A stretch of DNA of 64,000 nucleotides from Marinobacter shengliensis (GCF_003007715.1 NZ_PXNO01000023.1:558001-622000), one strand, 5' to 3'. Positions 9,480 to 20,893 are shown, counted from the stretch's first letter. Notes: a model not told the origin generated them from the letters alone. A program made the numbers and translations.

Positions 9480-10062
9480 ATTGCCCTTCCACCCGGGAGT
9501 TGAGTTCCAGTATGCGTTCGTTTACCCAGGCTTTCATGCCATTGGTCTGGGTAACGCCGAACGGTTCGGTAATGGTGACCGGTTGATCGGTGTATACCGT
9601 GCCCTGGCGGTTATCCAGGGTCAGTGATTCGGTTTTCAGAGTGGCTTCAGAGTCGCCGGTTTGCCGGAGTACGACAACGTTGCCCGTCAAGGTCACCTGA
9701 TCATCGTCTTGCCGGAGGCTACCTTCATCCGCTTCGATTATCCATGGTGGGGTGGCCTGTTCGCTGAAAATCCTGGCTCTTGGGGCATTCATGGTGGCGT
9801 AGTTGGTGTCTTCAAACTGCTCAATTCGGGGGCTGGATATCGACATCTTCAGGTTGCCGTGTTCGTCCCAGGTTGTGTAGCGGCCCTCGATGATAAAACT
9901 GTCGGGTTCCGACGGGCCCCTGAGTTCTGCGGCATCGCCCCGCACACTGTCACCTTCCTCGTTCTGCCACATCAGGAAGACGGTGGCGAGAACCGTGGCT
10001 GCCAGCGCCAGGGTTCGAACCCAGGGTTTGCGAACGATGTCCGACAGGGCCCCCGGGATCAT
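9463..10062 (-). CDS. lptC: LPS export protein LptC
   Basis: A 199-residue bitopic protein with one N-terminal membrane anchor (VRTLALAATVLATVFLMW, about residues 14-31) and a periplasmic LptC domain (SFIIEGRYTTWDEHGNLKM onward). LptC receives LPS from LptBFG and hands it to LptA. Its start overlaps kdsC by 4 nt and its end overlaps lptA. Confidence 0.9.
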   Translation of the reverse strand: MIPGALSDIVRKPWVRTLALAATVLATVFLMWQNEEGDSVRGDAAELRGPSEPDSFIIEGRYTTWDEHGNLKMSISSPRIEQFEDTNYATMNAPRARIFSEQATPPWIIEADEGSLRQDDDQVTLTGNVVVLRQTGDSEATLKTESLTLDNRQGTVYTDQPVTITEPFGVTQTNGMKAWVNERILELNSRVEGQYETIR

Positions 10063-10628
10063 GACGGCTTGCCCAGATAGGGGGCCAGAGTAGCGTCCAG
10101 CCGGTTCTGCGCCCAGAGTATCAGGTCACATGCTTCACGCACGGCGCCGTGCCCCCCCGGGGCCTGGGTGCAATAGTCGGCTTGCTGACGCACCAGCCAG
10201 TAGCCGTTGGGTACACTGATGCCCAGGCCGGCGAATGTCAGGGCGGGCAGATCTGGCAGATCATCGCCCATATAGGCAATCTGGTCCGGAGCGATATCCA
10301 TGCCTGCAACCAGTTCCTGTAACGCAACTTTTTTGTCTTCCCGGCCCTGCATCAGGTGCGGGATGCCGAGGTCGGTCATCCGTTTTTCTGTCAGTGGTGA
10401 CCGGCGCCCGGTGATGACTGCCACGGTAATGCCGGCCTTCATCAACTGTTTCAGGCCCAGGCCATCCAGTATATTGAACGCTTTGAGTTCGTCGCCGGCA
10501 GCGCTGAAATACAACCGGCCATCGCTCATGATGCCGTCCACGTCCAGGGCGATGAGGCGAATCTTTGCGGCTTTTGCCTTAAGGGTGTCGTCCCAGCCGG
10601 TGTGCATGGGCGGTGCCAGGTCGCTCAT
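10059..10628 (-). CDS. kdsC: 3-deoxy-D-manno-octulosonate 8-phosphate phosphatase KdsC
   Basis: A 189-residue C0-type HAD phosphatase with the nucleophile motif ALDVDGIMSDG (Asp29, Asp31), motif II AVITGRRS, and motif IV YMGDDLPDLPAL. KdsC dephosphorylates Kdo-8-phosphate in the pathway to the LPS inner core. Its start ATG shares one base with the kdsD stop codon, so the two consecutive Kdo enzymes are tightly coupled. Confidence 0.93.
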   Translation of the reverse strand: MSDLAPPMHTGWDDTLKAKAAKIRLIALDVDGIMSDGRLYFSAAGDELKAFNILDGLGLKQLMKAGITVAVITGRRSPLTEKRMTDLGIPHLMQGREDKKVALQELVAGMDIAPDQIAYMGDDLPDLPALTFAGLGISVPNGYWLVRQQADYCTQAPGGHGAVREACDLILWAQNRLDATLAPYLGKPS

Positions 10629-11617
10629 TAAATGACCCCCGCACGCAGCAGGTCATGCATGTTGATGGCGCCAACCAGGTTGCCATCCTCATCGGTGACC
10701 GGCAGGGCATTGATCTTCATCTCTTCCATGATGTTCAGTGCCTCGGCCGCCAGGTGGTCAGCCTGAATGGTTTTGCCGTGTCGGGTCATGACGTCCCGGA
10801 TCGGGGTGGTGTGAACGTCGACGGATTTGTCCAGGGTCCGGCGCAGGTCGCCATCGGTAAAGATGCCGGTCAGATGCCCCTGGGCGTCGACGATGGTGGT
10901 CATGCCCAGCCCTTTACGGCTGATCTCCAGCAGGGCGCCGCTGAGGGTGGTATTTTCAAGAACTTTGGGAATCTGGTCGCCGGTATGCATGATGTCAGAA
11001 ACCCTCAGCAGCAAGCGCCGCCCCAGGCTGCCGCCCGGGTGAGAGAAGGCAAAGTCTTCCGCACTGAAACCGCGGGCTTCCAGCAGCGCCACGGCCAACG
11101 CATCGCCCATGACCAGAGTGGCGGTGGTGCTGGATGTAGGTGCCAGGCCAAGCGGGCAGGCCTCCAGGGTAACGCTGACATCCAGATTGGCGACCGCTTC
11201 CTGAGCCAGTACAGAGTTCGGGTTGCCGGTCATGCTGATCAGCGGTGCCCCCATGCGTTTGATCAGGGGCAGAATGGTCACCACTTCGCTGGTGCTGCCA
11301 CTGTTGGAGATGGCAATGACTACATCTTGCGGGGTGATCATGCCCATGTCGCCGTGGCTGGCTTCACCTGGGTGAACAAAAAAGGAGGGTGTGCCGGTAC
11401 TGGCCAATGTGGCTGCAATCTTGTTGCCGATATGGCCGGATTTACCCATGCCGGTTACCACTACCCGGCCTTTGCAGGCCATGATAACGTCGCAGGCTCT
11501 GGTGAAGTCGCCGTTGATACGGCCTTCCAGGGCTTCGATCGCTTCCCGCTCGATGCGGATGGCTCGCACTGCGGAGGATCGGTAGTCGGGGGTGTCTGGA
11601 GCGTGTGAATCTGTCAT
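10628..11617 (-). CDS. kdsD: D-arabinose 5-phosphate isomerase KdsD
   Basis: I place the start at the ATG at 11615-11617 (MTDSHAPDTP), giving 329 residues, close to the usual family length; a longer frame runs upstream to 11749 but adds 44 atypical residues. An N-terminal SIS domain (GKSGHIGNKIAATLASTGTP, SNSGSTSEVV) is followed by two CBS domains. KdsD converts ribulose 5-phosphate to arabinose 5-phosphate, the first committed Kdo step. It heads the minus-strand kdsD-kdsC-lptC-lptA-lptB run and is divergent from mlaF; the 217-nt gap should hold both promoters. Confidence 0.92.
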   Translation of the reverse strand: MTDSHAPDTPDYRSSAVRAIRIEREAIEALEGRINGDFTRACDVIMACKGRVVVTGMGKSGHIGNKIAATLASTGTPSFFVHPGEASHGDMGMITPQDVVIAISNSGSTSEVVTILPLIKRMGAPLISMTGNPNSVLAQEAVANLDVSVTLEACPLGLAPTSSTTATLVMGDALAVALLEARGFSAEDFAFSHPGGSLGRRLLLRVSDIMHTGDQIPKVLENTTLSGALLEISRKGLGMTTIVDAQGHLTGIFTDGDLRRTLDKSVDVHTTPIRDVMTRHGKTIQADHLAAEALNIMEEMKINALPVTDEDGNLVGAINMHDLLRAGVI

Positions 11618-11834
11618 CTCGGCGGATAGTCTGCTCGGTCGGTCTGGTTTGCCCGGCCAAACGTCGGTGATCGGGCGACTGAGTCGTGAGTATATCATTG
11701 TTAAGACACATGGCAGCCAACGTTCAGGGAAACTGATCATTGCCATCAAGACATTTTACGTAGCTTTAACCGGCTTTTCATTGAGCTGAAGCGGCGCTTG
11801 TCATAATGTAGGCGCTCTTTGATCAGGATGGATT

Positions 11835-12647
11835 ATGGCGTCATCTGCATACATAAGCCTTAACGACGTGGTGTTTTCCCGCTCCGGCCGGCGCATATTT
11901 GATGGTGTCTCGCTGGATATTCCTAAGGGGCGGATCACCGCGATCATGGGCCCCAGTGGCACCGGGAAGACCACGCTGCTGCGACTGATTGGTGGCCAGT
12001 TACGTCCCGACTCCGGTCAGGTGGTGGTGGCGGGTCGTGAGGTGCCAAAGCTCAAGCGCAAGGAACTGTATTTGCTCCGGGAAAAGATGGGCATGTTGTT
12101 CCAGAGCGGCGCCCTGTTCACCGATCTCAGCGTGTACGAGAACGTTGCCTTCCCTTTACGGGTTCATACCCGCCTGCCGGAAGACATGATACGGGATATC
12201 GTGCTGATGAAGCTCGAGGCGGTGGGCCTGCGTGGCGCCCGCAAATTGATGCCCTCTGAGCTGTCCGGCGGGATGACTCGTCGGGTGGCGCTGGCCCGCA
12301 GTATCGCGCTGGACCCGGAGCTGATCATGTACGATGAGCCTTTCGCCGGGCAGGATCCCATTGCCATGGGGGTTCTCGTCAAATTGATTCGCGATCTGAA
12401 CAGCTCCATGGGTCTGACCAGTGTGCTCGTTTCCCATGACGTGCCTGAATCCCTGAGTATCTGTCACTACGCGTGCATCATCGCGGATGGCAAGGTCATT
12501 GGTGAGGGAACCCCGGATGAACTCAGGGCGCACCCCTCCGAGCGGGTTCAGCAGTTCCTGAAAGGTCAGCCCGATGGGCCGGTGCCGTTTCATTATCCGA
12601 ACAACGATGCGGCATCCGATTTCGGAATTCGTGGGGGTGGCGCATGA
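11835..12647 (+). CDS. mlaF: Phospholipid transport ATPase MlaF
   Basis: A 270-residue ABC ATPase with Walker A GPSGTGKT (39-46), signature [15 protein letters not shown], Walker [14 protein letters not shown] and H-loop VSHDVPES. The [10 protein letters not shown] signature and the long tail are typical of MlaF/Ttg2A. It drives retrograde or anterograde phospholipid movement for outer-membrane lipid asymmetry. It starts a plus-strand mlaFEDCB run with mlaE overlapping by 4 nt; the AGGATGGATT before the ATG is a suitable ribosome binding site. Confidence 0.95.
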   Translation: MASSAYISLNDVVFSRSGRRIFDGVSLDIPKGRITAIMGPSGTGKTTLLRLIGGQLRPDSGQVVVAGREVPKLKRKELYLLREKMGMLFQSGALFTDLSVYENVAFPLRVHTRLPEDMIRDIVLMKLEAVGLRGARKLMPSELSGGMTRRVALARSIALDPELIMYDEPFAGQDPIAMGVLVKLIRDLNSSMGLTSVLVSHDVPESLSICHYACIIADGKVIGEGTPDELRAHPSERVQQFLKGQPDGPVPFHYPNNDAASDFGIRGGGA

Positions 12648-13426
12648 TGGATCGCATTGCAGCCCTGGGGCGAACAGGGCTTGACGTTATAGCGTCGCTG
12701 GGGAGGGCCTGTCAGTTTCTGGCAGGCGTTGTTGGAGGCGTGCCGAAACCTTCCGTAGGTTTTCCGTTGCTGGTAAAGCAGTTGTATGCAGTCGGTGTGC
12801 TGTCGCTGGCCATTGTGGTGGTGTCGGGTTTGTTTATCGGCATGGTGCTTGGTCTTCAGGGATACACCATTCTCAGCGATTTTGGTTCAGAGGCGGCCAT
12901 CGGCCAGATGATCGCATTGACCCTGGTGCGTGAACTGGCGCCGGTGGTGGCGGCACTGTTGTTTGCTGGTCGTGCTGGCTCTGCGTTAACCGCCGAAATC
13001 GGGTTGATGAAAGCCACCGAGCAGCTTTCCAGTATGGAAATGATGGGGGTCGACCCGTTGCGGCGGGTGATCGCCCCGAGGTTGTGGGCGGGTTTTATTT
13101 CACTACCCATTCTGGCCATGATATTCGCGGTGGTTGGCGTTTGGGGTGGCATGTTGGTGGGTGTTGAGTGGTTGGGTGTATACGAAGGTTCATATTGGGG
13201 CAATATGCAAGCCTCAGTGGACTTTGTGGATGACGTTCTCAACGGGCTGATCAAGAGTGTGGTGTTCGGTTTTGTCTGCGCCTGGATCGCGGTGTACCAG
13301 GGTTATGACTGTGTGCCCACCTCAGCAGGGATCAGCTCAGCCACCACCAAAACCGTGGTGTATTCATCTTTGGCGGTTCTCGGCCTGGATTTCGTGCTGA
13401 CCGCTGTCATGTTTGGAAATTTCTAA
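12644..13426 (+). CDS. mlaE: Phospholipid transport permease MlaE
   Basis: A 260-residue integral membrane protein with about five to six hydrophobic segments and the MlaE family signature ([20 protein letters not shown], then [20 protein letters not shown]). MlaE is the permease partner of MlaF. The start codon overlaps the mlaF stop (GCATGATG), indicating coupling. mlaD begins 21 nt downstream. Confidence 0.95.
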   Translation: MMDRIAALGRTGLDVIASLGRACQFLAGVVGGVPKPSVGFPLLVKQLYAVGVLSLAIVVVSGLFIGMVLGLQGYTILSDFGSEAAIGQMIALTLVRELAPVVAALLFAGRAGSALTAEIGLMKATEQLSSMEMMGVDPLRRVIAPRLWAGFISLPILAMIFAVVGVWGGMLVGVEWLGVYEGSYWGNMQASVDFVDDVLNGLIKSVVFGFVCAWIAVYQGYDCVPTSAGISSATTKTVVYSSLAVLGLDFVLTAVMFGNF

Positions 13427-13447
13427 CAGGTATTCCGGGAGCCTCTC

Positions 13448-13897
13448 ATGGCACAACGAACAACAGAAATTATCGTCGGTCTGTTTATTATCGCCGGTCT
13501 GGCTGCCTTGCTGTTCCTGGCGTTGCAGGTCAGTGGCTTGTCCCCCAAGGCTGCTGGCGCTACGTACAAGCTCCACGCAAACTTTAACGATATCGGCGGG
13601 CTGGCGCCCCGGGGCCGGATTTCCATGGCGGGCGTGACAGTAGGCACCATTGAGTCGATCACTCTGGACCGGGAAACCTTTCAGGCCAGGGTGACCATGT
13701 CCATTCACAAAGACGTCGACAATATCCCGGCGGACAGTGCAGCAGTAATACGTACATCCGGAATTCTGGGGGAGCAGTACATTGATATATCCATTGGTGG
13801 GGATCTTGAATCCTTGAAAGAAGGCGACACCTTCTATTCCACCCAATCTGCAATGAATCTGGAACGGATGATCAGCAATTTCGCCTCGGGCCGTTGA
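13448..13897 (+). CDS. mlaD: Phospholipid-binding MCE protein MlaD
   Basis: A 149-residue protein with one N-terminal membrane helix (IIVGLFIIAGLAALLFLAL) and a single MCE domain (ANFNDIGGLAPRGRISMAGV, then ILGEQYIDISIG). MlaD forms the periplasmic hexameric ring on the MlaFE transporter. GGGAGCCTCTC upstream provides the ribosome binding site. The length is slightly short of the Escherichia coli protein because the C-terminal tail is reduced. Confidence 0.94.
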   Translation: MAQRTTEIIVGLFIIAGLAALLFLALQVSGLSPKAAGATYKLHANFNDIGGLAPRGRISMAGVTVGTIESITLDRETFQARVTMSIHKDVDNIPADSAAVIRTSGILGEQYIDISIGGDLESLKEGDTFYSTQSAMNLERMISNFASGR

Positions 13898-13928
13898 GGC
13901 AATGGGAATAAACGCACAGGAGACTGCA

Positions 13929-14582
13929 ATGCTTGTTTTGAAACAACGCCTTATACTGATATTTGCCCTGTTTGCAGTAGGGCTTGGCCAGGCCTGGGCA
14001 GGGCCGGAAGAAGAGCTTAGGCAGTATGTGGATGACAATACCCAGAAGTTGGTAAAAAAGCTTCAGGCGGAGAAGGGGCTCTACGCATCTGACCCGGAAG
14101 CCTTTTACGCGAGCATGGATGAAACCCTTGACCAGTTTGTGGATTTCCGTCGCATTGCGGCTCGGGTAATGGGCCGCTACGCCCGGCAGTCGACGCCAGA
14201 GCAGCGCGATGACTTTGTCGAGAAGTTCAAGCGCAGCCTGTTTGACAGTTATGCCCAGGCGCTGGTGTCGGCCGATGATTTCACCATTCAGGTGAAAGAG
14301 GCGTCTATCATGGCCCAGAACAATGATCGGGCTACCGTGCAGATGGAGGTCATCACCTCCTCAGGAAATCGCTATCCGGTCACTTATTCCATGTACCGCA
14401 ATGCCGACGGCCGCTGGATGATGGAAAACGTCATCGTTGAGGGTATCAATATCGGTCTGGCTTTCCGTGACCGCTTTGCACAGGAAATGGAGGCGAATCG
14501 GGGCCAGATTCAACTGGTTATCGATGGTTGGAGCGATGCGGTGGAGTCGCTGAACCTGGATGAGGAAATAGACCGGTCATGA
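13929..14582 (+). CDS. mlaC: Periplasmic phospholipid-binding protein MlaC
   Basis: The start at 13929 (MLVLKQRLILIFALFAVGLG) is preferred over 13902 because AGGAG lies 7 nt upstream and it begins directly with a signal peptide (cleavage near QAWA). The mature part is an MlaC/Ttg2D domain (MDETLDQFVDFRRIAARVMG; RWMMENVIVEGINIGLAFRD). MlaC shuttles phospholipids between MlaD and the outer-membrane MlaA complex. mlaA is not in this window. The 3' end overlaps mlaB by 4 nt. Confidence 0.93.
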   Translation: MLVLKQRLILIFALFAVGLGQAWAGPEEELRQYVDDNTQKLVKKLQAEKGLYASDPEAFYASMDETLDQFVDFRRIAARVMGRYARQSTPEQRDDFVEKFKRSLFDSYAQALVSADDFTIQVKEASIMAQNNDRATVQMEVITSSGNRYPVTYSMYRNADGRWMMENVIVEGINIGLAFRDRFAQEMEANRGQIQLVIDGWSDAVESLNLDEEIDRS

Positions 14583-14896
14583 CCAGTGACGCGCCTGCAG
14601 CGATTCTGGATGGTGCCACTCTTCGGGTAACCGGATCGGTTGATGCCGATTCGGTGATTCCGTTGCGCAAACAGGGTGAACAGCTAATCAACGGCGCCCA
14701 GAGCTCGCTTACGGTCGACCTTGTCGGGCTGGGCACCGCCCACAGCGTGGTGCTCTCTATGCTCCTTTGCTGGCATCGGCTGGCGCTCAGTCGGCAAGTA
14801 TCCCTTACCTTTGAAGGCGCCAGCGACCGCCTATTGTCGCTGGCTGCGCTCAGCAATCTTAAAGATCAGATTCCCGGATTTGCCTCACACAGCTGA
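14579..14896 (+). CDS. mlaB: STAS-domain protein MlaB
   Basis: A 105-residue STAS-like protein (LTVDLVGLGTAHSVVLSMLL) that overlaps mlaC by ATGA. In the Mla complex MlaB binds MlaF and is needed for assembly and activity. Sequence identity in this family is low, so the call relies on the STAS pattern, length and operon position. An ordinary 60-nt gap separates it from ibaG. Confidence 0.85.
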   Translation: MTSDAPAAILDGATLRVTGSVDADSVIPLRKQGEQLINGAQSSLTVDLVGLGTAHSVVLSMLLCWHRLALSRQVSLTFEGASDRLLSLAALSNLKDQIPGFASHS

Positions 14897-14956
14897 CCGG
14901 CGCCCGGGAATTGGTTACAATTCCGCCCCTGATTTCAATACAGCCGAGGAATCCCT

Positions 14957-16487
<1,531 letters not shown>

Positions 16488-16513
16488 TGAACCAACGGGA
16501 CCCGGAAAGACCC

Positions 16514-17161
16514 ATGACAGATTCCATCACCATCGCCTTGTCGAAGGGACGAATTCTCGAAGAGACCCTGCCGTTGCTGGCGGAGGCCGGTATTGAACTG
16601 GTTGACGACGTGAAGAAGTCCCGCAAGCTGGTGTTCCCGACCACGGACCCGAACGTGCGGATTCTGATTATCCGTGCCACCGATGTGCCCACTTATGTGC
16701 AGTATGGCGGGGCCGATCTTGGAGTCACGGGCAAGGATGTGCTGATGGAGCACGGCGGGGAAGGCCTGTATGAGCCGCTGGACCTTAACATTTCCCGCTG
16801 CAAGCTGATGACCGCGGGCAAGAAGGGTGAGCAGCCGCCGGCCGGGCGAATCCGGGTGGCCACCAAGTTCGTAAATCTTGCGCGGCGTTATTATGCGGCA
16901 CAGGGGCGGCAGGCGGATATTATCAAGCTCTATGGGGCAATGGAGCTGGCGCCGATTCTGGATCTGGCGGATGAGATTGTCGATATTGTGGATACGGGCA
17001 ATACGCTGAAGGCCAATGGGCTGGAGCCTCGGGAGCTGATTGATCATATCAGTTCGCGGTTGGTGGTTAATCGGGCTTCTATGAAGATGAAGCATGGGCA
17101 GATTAATCCCATCATCGAGAAGATGGCGGTTGCTGTGGATCGCCGTCGCGGTTCGGAGTAA
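16514..17161 (+). CDS. hisG: ATP phosphoribosyltransferase, short form HisG
   Basis: The start at 16514 ([20 protein letters not shown]) is preferred to 16487; GGAAAG precedes it. The resulting 215 residues are the short form that lacks the C-terminal histidine-binding regulatory domain. Motifs [20 protein letters not shown] and [17 protein letters not shown] are typical. Short HisG needs HisZ as regulatory subunit to form an active octamer; hisZ is not in this window and is predicted elsewhere in the genome. HisG catalyses the first step of histidine synthesis. Confidence 0.94.
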   Translation: MTDSITIALSKGRILEETLPLLAEAGIELVDDVKKSRKLVFPTTDPNVRILIIRATDVPTYVQYGGADLGVTGKDVLMEHGGEGLYEPLDLNISRCKLMTAGKKGEQPPAGRIRVATKFVNLARRYYAAQGRQADIIKLYGAMELAPILDLADEIVDIVDTGNTLKANGLEPRELIDHISSRLVVNRASMKMKHGQINPIIEKMAVAVDRRRGSE

Positions 17162-17191
17162 GGCTTCCTTCTGTTTGGGTGCATGTCAGCC

Positions 17192-17292
17192 CTCGGGTAG
17201 GCCCTTCCAAAAAACGCTCCTTCGGCACGTCCTTGTGACGCTTGGGCTCCGCCATCCATGGCTCCGCACATTTTTGGAAGGGCCTACCCGAG
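17192..17292. repeat. Structured palindromic element, copy 1 (between hisG and hisD)
   Basis: The arms CTCGGGTAGGCCCTTCCAAA and their exact complement close a stem of over 20 bp around an inner region of about 55 nt. On the minus strand the inner part contains GCC-ATGGAT-GGC and CAC-AAGGAC-GTG. The inner core is nearly identical to the copy at 19806-19909, but the outer arms are different in sequence while still fully complementary. This copy is in the opposite orientation to the other two. Confidence 0.85.
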
Positions 17293-17397
17293 CGCTTCCG
17301 CGTGCTTCCGAGGTGGAGTCCCTAGCCAGTCCATTCCCGAACTGTTGGCGGGTAATCCGACGGAAATCAGTATTCAATCCAACGCAGGATTAAAGCG

Positions 17398-18702
17398 ATG
17401 AACGACAGAATCACCAGACTGACGACAACCCAAAGCGACTTTGACGGTGCGCTGGCCAAGCTGTTGGCGTGGGATGACAGTGTTGACCATCAGGTGAATG
17501 AGTCGGTTCGGCATATCCTGCATGAGGTGAAAACCCGTGGCGATGCGGCGGTTATGGAGTTTACCGAGCAGTTTGACCGGTTGAAGGTCGGCTCCATGGC
17601 CGAGCTGGAGATGGACAAGAGCCGTCTTCAGGAAGCGTTGGAGCGGATTCCGCAGGACCAGCGGGTGGCCTTGGAGAAGGCGGCTGAGCGGGTTCGGGAT
17701 TATCATGAGCGGCAGGATCAGAAGTCCTGGCAGTATGAAGACGAGGACGGGACGATTCTGGGGCAGAAGGTGACGCCGCTGGATCGGGCGGGGCTTTATG
17801 TGCCCGGCGGTAAGGCGGCGTATCCGTCTTCGGTGCTGATGAATGCCATTCCGGCGAAGGTGGCGGGTGTCGGTGAGTTGATCATGGTGGTGCCGACGCC
17901 GGATGGCGTGGTGAACGACATGGTGCTTGCGGCGGCCGCGATTGCCGGGGTTGATCGGGTGTTTACGCTTGGCGGTGCGCAAGCTGTGGCTGCGCTGGCC
18001 TACGGTACAGAGACTGTGCCGGCAGTGGACAAGATTGTGGGCCCAGGGAATATTTTTGTGGCTACAGCCAAGCGGGAAGTGTTCGGGGTTGTGGGCATTG
18101 ATATGATTGCCGGCCCGTCGGAGATTTTGGTGATCTGCGACGGCAAGACAGATCCGGACTGGATCGCGATGGATTTGTTCTCCCAGGCCGAGCACGACGA
18201 GCAGGCCCAGAGTATTCTGATCAGCCCGGATGCGGCGTTCCTGGATGCGGTGGAAGCCAGTATCAACAAGCTGCTGCCGACCATGGAGCGGGAGGAGATT
18301 ATCCGTACGTCCATGATTGGCCGTGGTGCGCTGATTCACGTGGCCGATTTGAAGGAAGCGGCGGAAGTCTCCAATCGGATTGCTCCGGAACACCTGGAAC
18401 TGTCGGTGGAAGATCCGCAGGCGATGCTGGAAGACATTCGCCACGCCGGTGCTATTTTCATGGGCCGTTACACCGCTGAAGCCCTTGGTGACTACTGTGC
18501 CGGCCCGAACCACGTTCTGCCTACCAGCGGCACGGCAAGGTTCAGTTCGCCGCTGGGCGTTTACGATTTCCAGAAACGCTCTTCCCTGATCGGCTTCAGC
18601 CCAGAGGGTGCCGACCGGATGGGGCGCGTAGCCTCTGTTCTGGCGCGCGGTGAAGGACTGACTGCTCACGCCCGTTCAGCGGAGTACCGTATCAATGAGT
18701 AA
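17398..18702 (+). CDS. hisD: Histidinol dehydrogenase HisD
   Basis: A 434-residue enzyme with the zinc and catalytic motifs of His[16 protein letters not shown] (Gln and His ligands), RIAPEHLEL (catalytic Glu/His) and [19 protein letters not shown]. It oxidises histidinol to histidine in two NAD+-dependent steps. CAGGATTAAAGCG precedes the ATG. Its stop overlaps the start of hisC (ATGAGTAA). The palindromic element at 17192-17292 separates it from hisG, so it may depend on its own promoter or on processing of the leader. Confidence 0.95.
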   Translation: MNDRITRLTTTQSDFDGALAKLLAWDDSVDHQVNESVRHILHEVKTRGDAAVMEFTEQFDRLKVGSMAELEMDKSRLQEALERIPQDQRVALEKAAERVRDYHERQDQKSWQYEDEDGTILGQKVTPLDRAGLYVPGGKAAYPSSVLMNAIPAKVAGVGELIMVVPTPDGVVNDMVLAAAAIAGVDRVFTLGGAQAVAALAYGTETVPAVDKIVGPGNIFVATAKREVFGVVGIDMIAGPSEILVICDGKTDPDWIAMDLFSQAEHDEQAQSILISPDAAFLDAVEASINKLLPTMEREEIIRTSMIGRGALIHVADLKEAAEVSNRIAPEHLELSVEDPQAMLEDIRHAGAIFMGRYTAEALGDYCAGPNHVLPTSGTARFSSPLGVYDFQKRSSLIGFSPEGADRMGRVASVLARGEGLTAHARSAEYRINE

Positions 18703-19756
18703 GTTCTGGAGCGCGCTGGTCAGCGAATTGCAGCCGTATGTGCCGGGTGAACAGCCGAAAATGGCGAACCTGGTCAAGCTGAACACCAACGAAAACCCCT
18801 TCGGGCCCTCCCCGAAGGTGATTGCCGCCATTCAGTCTGAGCTGAATGACAACCTCCGCTTGTACCCGGACCCGGAAGGGCAGGCGCTGAAAGAAGCGAT
18901 TGCAGCTTATCATTCGGATTACGGTATTTCCGCCAAGCAGGTGTTCGTGGGTAACGGTTCAGACGAGGTTCTGGCCCACATCTTCCAGGGCTTGCTCAAA
19001 CACGACAAACCGATCCTGTTCCCGGATATCACCTACAGCTTCTACCCGGTGTACTGCGGCCTGTATCAGATCGAAAGCGATGTCATCCCATTGACTGAAA
19101 GCTTCGAAATCAACCCGGACGATTACAAGCGCCCGAACGGCGGCATCATATTCCCGAACCCGAATGCTCCGACTGGTCGTTATTTGGGGCTGGAGCATGT
19201 GGAAAAAATCCTGAAGGCGAATCCGGATAACGTAGTGGTGGTGGATGAAGCCTATGTAGACTTCGGTGGTGAGACGGCTATTTCACTGGTCAACCGATAT
19301 CCGAACCTGTTGGTCAGCCAGACTCTGTCCAAGGCCCGGTCTCTTGCTGGTCTTCGGGTAGGCTTTGCCGTGGGTAATGAGGAGTTGATCGAAGCGTTGA
19401 ATCGGGTAAAAGACAGCTTCAACTCATACCCGCTCGATCGCCTTGCTCTGGTTGGCGCGATCGCCGCATTTGAGGACCTAGAGTGGTTTGAGAAATGTTG
19501 TGGCGGTGTGATTGACGAGCGTGAACGCGTAACCTCTGAACTGGAGCGCCTTGGCTTTGAAGTTCTGCCCTCAAAAGCAAACTTCGTCTTCGCCCGTCAC
19601 CCGAGTCACGAAGGTGCCGATATCGCCTCCAAGCTCAGAGAGCAAGGTATTATCGTTCGTCACTTCAACAAGCCGCGCATTGGCGACTTCCTGCGAATTA
19701 CTATTGGCACCGCTGAACAAAACAATGCTTTGATCAAGGGGCTGGATTTCCTCTAG
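18695..19756 (+). CDS. hisC: Histidinol-phosphate aminotransferase HisC
   Basis: A 353-residue fold-type I PLP aminotransferase with [11 protein letters not shown] at the N-terminus, the PLP-pocket aspartate in [10 protein letters not shown], and the Schiff-base Lys213 in [14 protein letters not shown]. It converts imidazole acetol phosphate to histidinol phosphate. It overlaps hisD by 8 nt. The second palindromic element follows about 50 nt after its stop. Confidence 0.94.
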   Translation: MSKFWSALVSELQPYVPGEQPKMANLVKLNTNENPFGPSPKVIAAIQSELNDNLRLYPDPEGQALKEAIAAYHSDYGISAKQVFVGNGSDEVLAHIFQGLLKHDKPILFPDITYSFYPVYCGLYQIESDVIPLTESFEINPDDYKRPNGGIIFPNPNAPTGRYLGLEHVEKILKANPDNVVVVDEAYVDFGGETAISLVNRYPNLLVSQTLSKARSLAGLRVGFAVGNEELIEALNRVKDSFNSYPLDRLALVGAIAAFEDLEWFEKCCGGVIDERERVTSELERLGFEVLPSKANFVFARHPSHEGADIASKLREQGIIVRHFNKPRIGDFLRITIGTAEQNNALIKGLDFL

Positions 19757-19805
19757 GCTTTCGCCGGGGCTGAACGAGGAATCGGCGCGCATAAAGTCTG
19801 GAGCG

Positions 19806-19909
19806 AGGGGCCGGAGGGGCTTTCCAAAAATGTGCGGAGCCATGGATGGCGGAGCCCAAGCCGCACATGGATGTCTCGAGGCGTTTTTTGGAAAGCCCCT
19901 CCGGCCCCT
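19806..19909. repeat. Structured palindromic element, copy 2 (downstream of hisC)
   Basis: The two arms, starting AGGGGCCGGAGGGGCTTTCC on the left, are complementary over 25 bp without mismatch. Inside are TGTGCGG/CCGCACA, GCC-ATGGAT-GGC and ACATGGATGT. The core matches copy 1 in reverse orientation almost base for base; the outer stem sequence is unrelated to copies 1 and 3 except for the innermost TTTCCAAAAA/TTTTTTGGAAA. Confidence 0.87.
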
Positions 19910-19971
19910 TGCTTTGCAATAAGGCCTGAAGCGCCGATACCGAAAACTCCGAATCATGGAGGTTCAATATT

Positions 19972-20715
19972 ATGGCAACCCGTATAGACATCCTAAAGAA
20001 GATTGATGAATGGCTACAGCCGGAGAACTTTCAGGACTACGCCCCGAACGGCCTGCAAGTAGAGGGTAATGAGAACGTAGCGACCATCGTTTCCGGAGTG
20101 ACAGCATCGCAGGCGTTGATCGACGAAGCGGTGAAACAAAACGCCGATATGATTTTGGTTCACCACGGCTACTTCTGGAAAGGTGAAGATCAGACCATCC
20201 GCGGCATGAAAAAGAACCGCATCAAGCAGCTGCTGGATAACGACATCAACCTGGTGGCGTACCACTTGCCGCTCGATGACCACCCTGAATACGGCAATAA
20301 CCGCCAACTCGCCAATGTCCTGAATATTCAGAACCCCACGCCGATCGGCGGACTGGTTTGGCAGGGCGAGCTTTCTGAACCAATGACTCCGGAAACGTTT
20401 GGTCTCCACATCGCCAGAGCCCTTCACCGGCAGCCCCTTCATGTGGGGGACGGCCCAGAGAAAATCAAAACCGTAGCCTGGTGCACCGGCGCAGCTCAAG
20501 GTTTTATAAATGCCGCGTTGAACGCAGGGGTTGATGCTTACATCAGCGGAGAAATTTCCGAGCCAACCACTCACACTGCCAGAGAGTGTGGAATCCATTA
20601 CTTTGCAGCGGGCCACCACGCCACAGAACGCTATGGTGTGCAGGCGTTGGGGGAGGCGCTAGCCAGGGAGTTTGGAGTGAAACACCAGTTTATTGACTGT
20701 GATAATCCGGTCTAG
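19972..20715 (+). CDS. Nif3-like dinuclear metal centre protein (YbgI family)
   Basis: A 247-residue NIF3/YbgI protein with the metal-binding pattern LVHHGYFW near residue 64 and HYFAAGHHATERYGVQ near residue 215. These histidines and the acidic residues bind a dinuclear metal site in structures of the family. YbgI is also treated as a GTP cyclohydrolase I type 2 homologue, but its physiological role is unsettled, and DNA-damage functions have been proposed. TGGAGGTTCAATATT before the ATG gives a strong ribosome binding site. It lies between two structured palindromic elements. Confidence 0.9.
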   Translation: MATRIDILKKIDEWLQPENFQDYAPNGLQVEGNENVATIVSGVTASQALIDEAVKQNADMILVHHGYFWKGEDQTIRGMKKNRIKQLLDNDINLVAYHLPLDDHPEYGNNRQLANVLNIQNPTPIGGLVWQGELSEPMTPETFGLHIARALHRQPLHVGDGPEKIKTVAWCTGAAQGFINAALNAGVDAYISGEISEPTTHTARECGIHYFAAGHHATERYGVQALGEALAREFGVKHQFIDCDNPV

Positions 20716-20783
20716 TTGTTCGGCGGCATCACCGGAGAATAGAGTCATCGTAAGCAGGGTAGAGGCTCGCTGAGGAATCTGGT

Positions 20784-20893
20784 GGTTGGGCTGGGGATGG
20801 CTTTCCAAAAATTTCGAAGGCCATGGATGGCCTGAGAGAAGCGCACATGGATGTGCTCGTAGCGGTTTTTGGAAAGCCATCCCCAGCCCAACC
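20784..20893. repeat. Structured palindromic element, copy 3 (downstream of the Nif3-like gene)
   Basis: Arms beginning GGTTGGGCTGGGGATGGCTT pair exactly with the right arm over about 27 bp. The interior forms two clear hairpins with the same hexaloop: AGGCC-ATGGAT-GGCCT and GCAC-ATGGAT-GTGC. This is the clearest of the three copies for the two-hairpin interior. It separates the Nif3-like gene from the convergent yhcB. Confidence 0.88.

Noticed and set aside
17374..18669. A 431-codon minus-strand frame in hisD
   Set aside because: Antisense to conserved hisD; histidine- and arginine-rich composition is an artefact.
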